This document shows positions 51,424-59,091 of a stretch of 64,000 nt of DNA, in pieces. The notes below the pieces were generated by a model that saw nothing but the letters and a program-made list of their open reading frames with translations, searched no databases and was not told the DNA's origin. The stretch is from Flavobacterium collinsii (GTDB lineage: Bacteria > Bacteroidota > Bacteroidia > Flavobacteriales > Flavobacteriaceae): assembly GCF_902804485.1 (NCBI RefSeq), contig NZ_CADCST010000047.1:31440-95439 (forward strand), read 5' to 3'. Both the position numbers and the translations under genes were made by a program. Numbering within the stretch: the first letter of the stretch is position 1; each line of letters begins with the position of its first letter.

Positions 51424-51439
51424 TATACCGATTGGTATA
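51424..51439 (+). promoter_or_regulatory. TetR operator 2 before the DHA2 pump
   Basis: TATACCGATTGGTATA, exact reverse complement of operator 1. It lies 12 bp before the pump ATG in the 64-bp gap between the two genes. Confidence 0.8.
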
Positions 51440-51451
51440 AAATATTTTTCT

Positions 51452-53002
51452 ATGACACCATTAAACCGTAAACTGCTTATTCTGACCGTCATATTAGCTG
51501 CCATTATGGAACTAATCGACATATCGATTGTAAATGTTGCACTTTCTCACATGAGCGGAAATCTGGGCGCTACACTTGAAGACACCTCGTGGGTGATTAC
51601 GGCTTATGCCATTGCCAATGTAATTATAATACCCATTACGAGCTTTCTAAGCGCCAATCTCGGTCGACGCAATTATTATATTGGTTCTGTTGTTTTGTTT
51701 ACGTTCTGCTCTTTTATGTGCGGGCATTCGTCTAACATCTGGATGCTCGTCTTTTTCAGATTCTTTCAGGGAATTGGAGGCGGCGCCTTATTATCCATCT
51801 CACAAGTTGTGGTTTTCGAACTTTTCCCCAAAGACAAACAATCGACAGCCGGAGCTCTATTTGGAGCCGGAATTTTCATCGGTCCCACTATCGGCCCTAC
51901 ATTGGGCGGTTATATAACCGAAAATTACGATTGGCCCTGGATTTTCCTCATCAATGTTCCGATTGGAATTCTCGTAATGATCTCCTGTTACTTTTTGTTG
52001 CAGGAACCTCCTGTAAAACCAGAAATTACTAAGGTCGACTGGACTGGTATCGCTTTACTTGCCATAGGAGTTGGTACTTTACAAACAGTTCTCGAAAGAG
52101 GCGAAGTCGAAGATTGGTTTGAAACCCGCTACATCGTCGTTCTTACTATTATTGCCGTCACAAGTCTGCTATTTTTTATTTATTGGGAACTTACGATCGA
52201 AAAGCCTGTAGTAAATCTTCGGGTACTCAAAAGTAAATCTTTAAGTATTGCTGCAGTCCTAACTTTTGTAACCGGATTTGGTATGTTTATTTCCATCTAT
52301 ATCAGTCCGGTTGTCGCACAGCGTTTATTGAGTTTTTCCCCTTACCAAACCGGATTGCTTCTATTGCCAGGGGCACTTTTTGCCTTACTGGCCTTAAAAA
52401 TGTGCGGAACCTTACTGCAAAAAGGCGTTTCGCCGGTACTTATTATCGCAGCCGGATTTCTTTTGTTTATTTATTTCAACTGGAGAATGTCCGGAATGAC
52501 TTTAAATACCAGTGCTGCTGAAGTAGCAACTTCCCTAATTTTTCGTGCGTTGGGCATGGCTTTACTTACGGTTCCACTTACCATGCTGGCCGTCTCCTCT
52601 TTAGAAGACAAAGATGTTGGTCAGGGCGCCGCTTTGAATAATATGATGCGGCAACTGGGCGGTTCCTTTGGTGTTTCGATTATCAATACGTATGTCGTAC
52701 ATCGATTTGCAGCACACCGAAACGAACTAATTTCGACTGTTACCCCAGACAACACTATTGCAATGGACCGGATAAATGCCTACATCAGGTATTTTCAAAG
52801 CAAAGGTTTTGCTTATAACGAAGCTAAGTTTAAAGCACTCAGACTTATGGAAAATGTCGTTTTAAGACAATCTTCTTTATTGAGCTATCGAGATGCTTTT
52901 TTTCTTGTTGGATTGTTTTTTGTGATAACCCTGCCCTTACTTTTGTTTGTAATGAATAAATCGAAAAAGAGAAAAACCGACCTCATTCTCTCCGATCATT
53001 AG
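51452..53002 (+). CDS. DHA2-family MFS multidrug exporter (EmrB/QacA type)
   Basis: 516 aa, about 14 membrane helices. Family motifs: VNVALSHMSGNLG in helix 1, TSWVITAYAIANV, LGRRNYYIGS between helices 2 and 3, RFFQGIGGG and GPTIGPTLGGYITENYDWPWIFLINVPIG. Proton-coupled drug export across the inner membrane. No EmrA-like adaptor gene accompanies it. Expression is probably induced by the ligand of the neighbouring TetR protein. Confidence 0.93.
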   Translation: MTPLNRKLLILTVILAAIMELIDISIVNVALSHMSGNLGATLEDTSWVITAYAIANVIIIPITSFLSANLGRRNYYIGSVVLFTFCSFMCGHSSNIWMLVFFRFFQGIGGGALLSISQVVVFELFPKDKQSTAGALFGAGIFIGPTIGPTLGGYITENYDWPWIFLINVPIGILVMISCYFLLQEPPVKPEITKVDWTGIALLAIGVGTLQTVLERGEVEDWFETRYIVVLTIIAVTSLLFFIYWELTIEKPVVNLRVLKSKSLSIAAVLTFVTGFGMFISIYISPVVAQRLLSFSPYQTGLLLLPGALFALLALKMCGTLLQKGVSPVLIIAAGFLLFIYFNWRMSGMTLNTSAAEVATSLIFRALGMALLTVPLTMLAVSSLEDKDVGQGAALNNMMRQLGGSFGVSIINTYVVHRFAAHRNELISTVTPDNTIAMDRINAYIRYFQSKGFAYNEAKFKALRLMENVVLRQSSLLSYRDAFFLVGLFFVITLPLLLFVMNKSKKRKTDLILSDH

Positions 53003-53146
53003 GCAGAGCTTTCTTTCTGATAAACAAGCCGATAAAATCATTCTATAAAATTTAGAATCATTCTATTGCCTCTCTTTTAACAAATCACTTTGTTTTGGTG
53101 TAATTTTATATTGAAATTAACCTTAAAGTAAAACACAGCTAATAAT

Positions 53147-53530
53147 ATGAGTGTTATTAAAGATGAAAATAAGCTTATTAGCACCATTAAACGCGTTGAT
53201 CAGAAAATCGACAAACTTAATGACCAAAAGATCATTGCGTTTTTTGAAGCCCTTGGACTGACAGAAAGAGCAGATGTGCCTAAAAATTTTCTGGAATGGG
53301 AGACAATTCTTATCGTTGTCCCGGATCGACATATTTCTCACGAATTAAAGTATTACAAATACTCTATCGCGAGGCTTTCATTTGTAACCAATCCAAATGC
53401 CACTGAAATTCATGCTTTTGATTTTAATGAATGGAAAAAAGTCACTCAGAATAAAACACAATTTCAAATTAGAGAATTTCTAAAAAACAATTTTGGCGGT
53501 GTTCGAAATCATGCAGACAGATTGAATTAA
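53147..53530 (+). CDS. Hypothetical cytosolic protein
   Basis: 127 aa, mixed charged, no signal peptide, no membrane helix, no Cys. N-terminal helix with alternating Lys (ISTIKRVDQKIDKLND), then LTERADVPKNFLEWETILIVVPDRHISHE. Not recognised. Codon use and a strong terminator after it support a real gene. A TAATTTTA box at about 53100 may be its -7 element, and a TAGAAT-C-ATTCTA palindrome (53052-53064) lies upstream. Confidence 0.65.
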   Translation: MSVIKDENKLISTIKRVDQKIDKLNDQKIIAFFEALGLTERADVPKNFLEWETILIVVPDRHISHELKYYKYSIARLSFVTNPNATEIHAFDFNEWKKVTQNKTQFQIREFLKNNFGGVRNHADRLN

Positions 53531-53561
53531 GTTCATTTCAGCTTCAGGCCATCATCTAAAT

Positions 53562-53608
53562 AATAAAACCTTTGTCAAAATACAGAATTGACAAAGGTTT
53601 TATTTTTA
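53562..53608 (+). terminator. Rho-independent terminator
   Basis: 17-bp perfect stem (AATAAAACCTTTGTCAA / its complement, 53562-53578 and 53588-53604) with a 9-nt loop and TTTTTA tail, 32 bp after the hypothetical gene. Confidence 0.85.
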
Positions 53609-53633
53609 AAGTTCTATCTGTTTTGGAAATATT

Positions 53634-53898
53634 GCTCTGAAAGAGCTTCAGCAACAGGATGGTGTGCAGCACCATCAATAACGATAACAAATATCGGTTA
53701 CGCCCTGAAAGGGCATAAGCTTACGCGCAAAAAGTTGGTCTTATATCATTTTGAATTATATTTTACAAAAGAGCGGTTTGTTCTTTATTGAAAATTATAA
53801 TATATAGTTTGCTTTTGCCCTTTCAGGGCAATTCTGCACCTTAATCCAATTCATAGTGCTGCGCACGATGCTGTTTCTTTTGAGCTCTCAGCCCTTTC
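53634..53898. repeat. REP/BIME-like cluster, second copy
   Basis: GCTCT-GAA-AGAGC (53634), GGTGTGCAGCACC (about 53660), GCCCT-GAA-AGGGC (53702), then in reverse order GCCCT-TTC-AGGGC (53817), GTGC-TGC-GCAC (about 53863) and GAGCTCTCAGCCC. The right half is roughly the inverse of the left. Same hairpins as at 17154-17407. Confidence 0.87.
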
Positions 53899-53927
53899 TT
53901 CCTAACTTTTGTTCTTGATTAGTTCTA

Positions 53928-54407
53928 TCACCAATCTCTTTTAATTTCAAAAATCCTGAGAAACTTTTTCTCTAATTTCTTCCGTTTTCTTTCTTCTTTC
54001 CATCTGGAATAGAAAATAGTAATAAGTAAGAACAAATTCACAATACTAGAAGCTCTCCTAAGCCCTTTTGCAAATAGAACAAAAAACAAGTTAATTACAA
54101 TTATAGCAACTATAGGTGAATATTTCACCCAGAACAATTGAATTTTACTATTTGGCTCAATCGTATAATCTACTTTAAGTCTGTTATCAACATTTTTGTA
54201 GCTTCCTTTTACAACATAACAAGTGGGAGATGTTGCCGAATTTATGGTCAAACGAAAATTTTTATCATCAAAAAGACCGTAAAAAGGCTTTAATTCGCCA
54301 AATCTCGGAAATATTCTCAAGTGACTGAATTTTATTTTCAAAGAACCAATTTCGGTATTGTTTTTTAATCTTGCCCTAAATTCAGCTATACTTAATTTCG
54401 ATTCCAT
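53928..54407 (-). CDS. Hypothetical membrane protein
   Basis: 159 aa. N-terminal soluble half (about 1-85) with beta strands (LTINSATSPTCYVVKG), two adjacent membrane helices (about 95-112 and 118-132: SPIVAIIVINLFFVLFA, VNLFLLITIFY), and a very basic tail (KEERKRKKLEKKFLR). Not recognised; the layout resembles small Bacteroidota membrane proteins of unknown role. No operon partner evident. Confidence 0.6.
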   Translation of the reverse strand: MESKLSIAEFRARLKNNTEIGSLKIKFSHLRIFPRFGELKPFYGLFDDKNFRLTINSATSPTCYVVKGSYKNVDNRLKVDYTIEPNSKIQLFWVKYSPIVAIIVINLFFVLFAKGLRRASSIVNLFLLITIFYSRWKEERKRKKLEKKFLRIFEIKRDW

Positions 54408-54476
54408 TCAATCCATTTTATATTCTTTCCGCATACACTCTTTCTCAAAACAATACTATTCTCAAAGCTTTTATTT

Positions 54477-54971
54477 TTACTGAGCAGTAAGCAAACTTTT
54501 CAGCATTTCATTCAACGCATTTCCATGAATGTTTTTGGCCAGTATGATTCCGTTTTTATCAATCAGAAAGTTTAAAGGGACCGACTGAAGCATGTAATCG
54601 CTTGCAGCAGGGGAATTCCAGTACTTTAAGTCACTCACTTGTGTCCAGGTCAATTTTTGCTTTGCAATGGCTCCTAACCAAAGCGCTTTTTTCGTGTCCA
54701 TTGAAACGCCGTAAATAGAAAACTTTCCGGAATAGGTGTTGTACAACTTTAGCAATTCGGGCTGCTCTTTAATACAGGGACCGCACCACGATGCCCAAAA
54801 GTCGACCAAAACAAGCTCTCCTCTTAAAGAAGAAAGTACAATGTTATTTCCTTTTGTATCCGGTAAATCAATTTCGGGAGCAATGTCGCCAATATCAGTC
54901 CCTATAACCTGAGCTTTCGAACTCATGACAACACAGCATAGGAAACCTAAAATAAGTAGTATTTTTTTCAT
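54477..54971 (-). CDS. TlpA/ResA-like periplasmic thioredoxin
   Basis: 164 aa from ATG 54971, directly before the signal peptide (KKILLILGFLCCVVMSSKAQ). AhpC/TSA-Redoxin thioredoxin fold with FWASWCGPCIKEQPELLKLY; the CGPC pair near residue 70. It reduces or handles disulfides in the periplasm. Divergent from an ArsR regulator gene. Confidence 0.9.
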   Translation of the reverse strand: MKKILLILGFLCCVVMSSKAQVIGTDIGDIAPEIDLPDTKGNNIVLSSLRGELVLVDFWASWCGPCIKEQPELLKLYNTYSGKFSIYGVSMDTKKALWLGAIAKQKLTWTQVSDLKYWNSPAASDYMLQSVPLNFLIDKNGIILAKNIHGNALNEMLKSLLTAQ

Positions 54972-55153
54972 AATCATTATGGATAAATTTGGGGTTATTA
55001 TCTTTAAATAGTCTCTCAAAAACCGAAGAATCACAGAATATTTCCTTTTAAAAATTCTGCAACCTGAGCCAAGAAAGTAAAAACAAATATAAATACTTCT
55101 GCTACAAATTATCTCCCCTGCTCTTAAAATTATACTAAATAACTTTCTTTAAA

Positions 55154-55183
55154 TTGGTATATCGGGAAAAGTCGATATATTTG
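55154..55183 (+). promoter_or_regulatory. Promoter with embedded operator before the ArsR/OYE operon
   Basis: TTG (55154-55156), 19-bp spacer, TATATTTG (55176-55183): a full consensus promoter. An inverted repeat TATATCG-N8-CGATATA (55158-55179) lies between and over the elements, as expected for autorepression. The ATG follows only 4 nt after the -7 box, implying a leaderless mRNA. Confidence 0.72.
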
Positions 55184-55187
55184 CCTT

Positions 55188-55490
55188 ATGGAATCTATAG
55201 AAATCTTTAAAGCATTGTCAAACAAGTCCAGATTACAAATGTTGGAATGGTTAAAAGAACCCGAAATTAACTTTCCGGATCAGCTCCAACATTCAGGATT
55301 TGAACATGGAGTTTGCGTAGGCCAGATACAGGCCAAAGCCGGACTTACGCAATCCACAGTATCCGAATACCTGTCTATTTTACAACGCGCCGGATTTATC
55401 GAGGCAAAGCGCGTTGGACAATGGACTTATTATAAACGCAACGAAGGTGCCTTTGAAGCACTTAGTAAATTAATTCAATCTAATTTGTAA
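55188..55490 (+). CDS. ArsR-family winged-helix regulator
   Basis: 100 aa. ALSNKSRLQMLEWLKEPE at the start, VCVGQIQAKAGLTQSTVSEYLSILQRAGFIEAKRVGQWTYYKRN as the winged helix. The metal-site CxC of true ArsR/SmtB sensors is absent; two single Cys might respond to electrophiles. It precedes an Old Yellow Enzyme gene by 6 bp, so it probably senses a substrate or reactive compound handled by that enzyme. Confidence 0.88.
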   Translation: MESIEIFKALSNKSRLQMLEWLKEPEINFPDQLQHSGFEHGVCVGQIQAKAGLTQSTVSEYLSILQRAGFIEAKRVGQWTYYKRNEGAFEALSKLIQSNL

Positions 55491-55496
55491 ATTACT

Positions 55497-56603
55497 ATGA
55501 GTACAAACAACCTGTTTTCGCCATTTAACTTAAAAACGTTAAATCTTAAAAACCGAATCGTAATGGCGCCTATGACGCGCTCATTTTCTCCAAACGGAGT
55601 TCCAACTGACGAAGTGGCTTCTTACTACCAAAAAAGAGCTGAAGGTGAAGTTGGTTTAATATTATCCGAAGGAACTGTTATTGACAGACCTTCGTCTTCA
55701 AACGACGCAAATGTTCCTCATTTTTATGGCAATGAAGCCTTAAACGGATGGAAAAAAGTAATTGAAGACGTTCATACGGCCGGTGGTCAGATGGGGCCGC
55801 AAATCTGGCATATGGGAATTATGGACAATCATCATTCAGGCTGGGTTCCACCAGTACCTTTTGAAGGACCGTCAGGCTTAAACCGACCTGATTTTAGCAA
55901 CGGAAACACTATGTCGGAAAAGGATATTGAAGATACGATTATTGCTTTTGGAAAAGCAGCTGCCGATGCCAAAAGATTAGGCTTTGATACCATAGAAATT
56001 CATGGCGCACACGGTTATTTAATTGACCAGTTCTTTAGAGCCGAAACCAATTTACGTACTGATCTTTACGGTGGAAAAACATTACCGGAACGCAGCCGCT
56101 TTGCTATTGAAGTCGTAAAAGAAATCAGAAGACAAGTAGGCAACGATTTTGCCGTTATTATGAGATTTTCTCAGTTTAAACCTTCTGATTACAATTATAA
56201 ACTGGCTAAAAATCCACAGGAATTAGAGGCCTGGTTAAACCCTATCGTTGATGCAGGAGTAGATATTTTACACTGTTCTCAACGTCGTTTCTGGGAACCT
56301 GAATTTGAAGAATCTGATTTGAATTTTGCAGGCTGGGCTAAAAAAGTTACCGGAGCACCAACTATTACAGTAGGTTCTGTGGGACTTTCAAGCGATTTCT
56401 TTGGCGCTTTTGCAGGAGAAAGTTCTGAACCAACTTCTTTAGAAGAATTAAACAGACGTTTCGACAGAGGAGATTTTGATTTGGTTGCAGTAGGAAGACC
56501 TCTTTTATCTGACCCTAAATGGGTTGCAAAAATAAAAGCAGGTCATACGGATCAATTAAAAGGTTTTAGCAAAGAAGCTTTAGGACAATTGGTTTTAGAG
56601 TAA
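55497..56603 (+). CDS. Old Yellow Enzyme family NADH:flavin oxidoreductase (NemA/XenB-like)
   Basis: 368 aa, FMN TIM barrel. RIVMAPMTRSFSPNGVP at the start, the substrate-binding pair in EIHGAHGYLIDQFF with H-x-x-H replaced by the H-G-A-H form, RSRFAIEVVKEIR and DLVAVGRPLLSDP binding the FMN phosphate. Reduces activated C=C bonds or nitro groups. Operon with the ArsR gene; likely an electrophile-inducible detoxification enzyme. Confidence 0.92.
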   Translation: MSTNNLFSPFNLKTLNLKNRIVMAPMTRSFSPNGVPTDEVASYYQKRAEGEVGLILSEGTVIDRPSSSNDANVPHFYGNEALNGWKKVIEDVHTAGGQMGPQIWHMGIMDNHHSGWVPPVPFEGPSGLNRPDFSNGNTMSEKDIEDTIIAFGKAAADAKRLGFDTIEIHGAHGYLIDQFFRAETNLRTDLYGGKTLPERSRFAIEVVKEIRRQVGNDFAVIMRFSQFKPSDYNYKLAKNPQELEAWLNPIVDAGVDILHCSQRRFWEPEFEESDLNFAGWAKKVTGAPTITVGSVGLSSDFFGAFAGESSEPTSLEELNRRFDRGDFDLVAVGRPLLSDPKWVAKIKAGHTDQLKGFSKEALGQLVLE

Positions 56604-56690
56604 TTTTAGGGACAAAGGTTCAAAGGGACAAAGTTGCAAAGGTTTTACCTCTTTATCACTTTGAACTTCTTTTTAAAAACTCTTATAAAT

Positions 56691-56730
56691 AAAAAAGGGA
56701 TGAAAACAGTACTGTTTTCATCCCTTTTTT
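56691..56730. terminator. Loopless 40-bp palindromic bidirectional terminator
   Basis: Perfect palindrome, half site AAAAAAGGGATGAAAACAGT followed directly by its complement, giving T6 on both strands. It separates two convergent genes. Period-8 CAAAGGTT words flank it on the left (56614-56645) and their complement on the right (56750-56785). Confidence 0.92.
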
Positions 56731-56789
56731 GATTTAGTTCAAAGGTTTTACCTCTGTCCCTTTGAACCTTTGCCCCTTTGAACCTCCTC

Positions 56790-57926
56790 TTAAGAAACTT
56801 TTCTTTTTTGAAACTTATTCTGAAGCCAGTTGCGAACAGGTTCGTCATAAAATTTCAGACACAGGTAAGCTATTGCAATGCTCGAAATTAAAACACCTAT
56901 TCCGACCACATAACCATCCTTTAACGGGATTTTATTTTCGAACACCCACGCCATATAGCAATAAATCAGCGGATAGTGTATAATGTAAATTGGATACGAA
57001 ATATCCCCTAAAGCTTTACAGATTTTAAGCGAAAGTGGATTTTTGATCTCCCCTCCTGCTCCTATAGCCACGATTAACGGAAACAGCAAAATGATACAAA
57101 CTGACTCATACAAGCCATTCATCCACAAACTGTTTTCATCACCAAGCCTCGGGATGCTAAAAATAACTATAATCAAAACGCTGCAAACCCAAAAGGCACC
57201 TTTGATATGAATCAGTTTTCCCAAACGGGAAAGTAAAACTCCGGCAAAGAAAGGATACAGCAAACGGGTAAATCCAACATATAATTCCTGCATCGTTAGG
57301 GACCAACCGCCAATAACATCCCCTTTAGGGCCAAAAACGGTATAATGAATAATCATTCCGGCAAAAATCAATACCAAAAAACCCAGCACTTTATTTGAAA
57401 ATTTACGAAAGAATAGCGCATACAGGATATTGGCAATATATTCGAAGAAAAGAGACCATGCCGGCCCGTTAAGCGGAAATGTTTCGCCCCAGCCTCTAAT
57501 TTCCATTGATGGCGGAAGTGGTATCAGTACAAAACCGGCCAGCATCACCAAAATTACTTTCCAGACTGGCATAGTCGCAATTTGAGGAAAAGCGACATTC
57601 GAGGCCTGAAGGTAATACAGCAGTGCTCCAATGACCATTCCCATAATAACCATGGGCTGTAAACGGATTAAACGTCGTTTGTAAAATTCCCATTGTGACA
57701 TTTTCTCCCAGCGATCGTCGTAGGCATACGCTACCACGAATCCTGATAAAAGAAAAAAGAAATCGACAGCCAGATAACCATGATTCATAAGCTGTTTAAA
57801 TCGGCTTCCTTCATTAAAAGCTTCGAAGGCGTGAAAAATAACGACTAAAATTGCAGCTACCCCACGTAAGCCGTCTAAAATTTCATAATGTTTTTTGGGT
57901 TTAATTTCGATTGAACTTGAATTCAT
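56790..57926 (-). CDS. Acyltransferase-3 family membrane protein (OafA/YrhL-like)
   Basis: 378 aa with about ten membrane helices. The N-terminal motif LDGLRGVAAILVVIFHAF carries the conserved His used in acyl transfer, and FFLLSGFVVAYAYDDRW with Arg-rich KRRLIRLQP follows. It would O-acylate an extracytoplasmic glycan or lipid; acceptor unknown, no polysaccharide genes nearby. Lacks the C-terminal SGNH domain of longer OafA forms. Confidence 0.9.
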   Translation of the reverse strand: MNSSSIEIKPKKHYEILDGLRGVAAILVVIFHAFEAFNEGSRFKQLMNHGYLAVDFFFLLSGFVVAYAYDDRWEKMSQWEFYKRRLIRLQPMVIMGMVIGALLYYLQASNVAFPQIATMPVWKVILVMLAGFVLIPLPPSMEIRGWGETFPLNGPAWSLFFEYIANILYALFFRKFSNKVLGFLVLIFAGMIIHYTVFGPKGDVIGGWSLTMQELYVGFTRLLYPFFAGVLLSRLGKLIHIKGAFWVCSVLIIVIFSIPRLGDENSLWMNGLYESVCIILLFPLIVAIGAGGEIKNPLSLKICKALGDISYPIYIIHYPLIYCYMAWVFENKIPLKDGYVVGIGVLISSIAIAYLCLKFYDEPVRNWLQNKFQKRKVS

Positions 57927-58151
57927 AAAATAGTTTTGGTTGTTAAAAGGTTAGATAATTTTTTGGTGGAAGCTAAAATAACGATATTTCCCTAACAGGC
58001 TGGCGGATTGAAGCTTGTAATCCTAAAGAAAGTCTGGTTATTTGTTACAATAATTACAGTAAATCCTAATAGGATAAGAAAAATCCTTTCTTCATTCATT
58101 TCCAGCTGAAATTTGGAATTTGAATTCTTAGAAAATTGGTTTTTAGCTTTA

Positions 58152-58802
58152 CTATTCCTGGTTCTTCTTAAGCCATTCCAGTCTGCGTTGGTCCGGTAAA
58201 TGGGTTACTTTAAAATTTTCGAATTTGGCTTCAAAACCTTTTCCATCAGGTGATGCAGCCATCAGTCCTACCATAACCGGAGTATTGTCCTGCAAGGGCG
58301 CATTTCGGGTCAAAATATAGTTTTTATCATCATATGAAAAGAAGACTTCGACGGCGTCCACTCTTCTCACCACTTTTATCCATACAAATGGTGGTGCTTT
58401 TTCTAAAGTGGTTACACTCCAATCGCTTTTATCGTGTGTGACAACGGTGCTTATATTAAATTTTCCATCCACGAATTCAACTCCGGTTTTGATGTAATTT
58501 TTTTCATCTATACGAAGCATGAGTCCCATTTGATCAAAGCGGGCGATATAATTACCGGTTAACTTTACTTTGGCTTCAAACTCTCCGCCGTAAGTAGCAT
58601 AATAAAACGGTGCGTCGTCTACAGTAAAACCATAATGTGAAATGCGCCAATAATCACTATTCGCTGTGACATTCATGATCAAAGCATTGTTTTTAACTTC
58701 CCATTTTTCAGGTTCGTTAAACCATTGCATTTTGTTCAGGCTTTGTGCCGAAAGACTTTGTGTTAAAAATAAGGTGATGACACCTAGTATGGCTTTTTTC
58801 AT
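58152..58802 (-). CDS. Secreted DUF1349 (concanavalin A-like) protein
   Basis: 216 aa. Signal peptide ending SLSAQ (about 1-19). Concanavalin-like fold: WFNEPEKWEVKNNALIMNVTANSDYWR, DQMGLMLRIDEKNYIKTGVEFVDG and PVMVGLMAASPDGKGFEAKFENFKV match DUF1349. Probably binds or acts on carbohydrate outside the inner membrane. Upstream of it lie a dispersed repeat and a GH3 gene on the same strand. Confidence 0.85.
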   Translation of the reverse strand: MKKAILGVITLFLTQSLSAQSLNKMQWFNEPEKWEVKNNALIMNVTANSDYWRISHYGFTVDDAPFYYATYGGEFEAKVKLTGNYIARFDQMGLMLRIDEKNYIKTGVEFVDGKFNISTVVTHDKSDWSVTTLEKAPPFVWIKVVRRVDAVEVFFSYDDKNYILTRNAPLQDNTPVMVGLMAASPDGKGFEAKFENFKVTHLPDQRRLEWLKKNQE

Positions 58803-58857
58803 AGTAGTTTTTTAAATAATAGACTTTTTATTTAACGTATTGGTATAATTCATTTTT

Positions 58858-58994
58858 AACACATAGTGACATAGATTCTATATCTAATAAAAAAGGCGTT
58901 TCACTTCATTTAAATGCGTGTAGTTTTTCTATGTGAAGAAATATGTTCCTATTTTTTTCTCTTCTTACAGCCAAAATCTATGTTTCTATGTGTT
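58858..58994 (+). repeat. Dispersed AACACATAG element, copy G
   Basis: 137 bp; left end AACACATAGTGACATAG, right end perfect. Interior keeps AAAAGGCGTTTCACTTC but the rest is diverged. Between the DUF1349 and GH3 genes. Confidence 0.88.
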
Positions 58995-59031
58995 ATTTTT
59001 TTGATAATTCCCCACAACAGAGTTCATAAAA

Positions 59032-59065
59032 GTAAAGCCACAAGTTTTTACACTTGCAGCTTTAC
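59032..59065 (-). terminator. Hairpin terminator candidate of the GH3 gene
   Basis: GTAAAGC / GCTTTAC outer stem and CAAGT / ACTTG inner stem, then CTTTT on the minus strand. 27 bp beyond the GH3 stop codon. Confidence 0.55.
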
Positions 59066-59091
59066 AACCAACCAATTTTGGAAACATGAAA

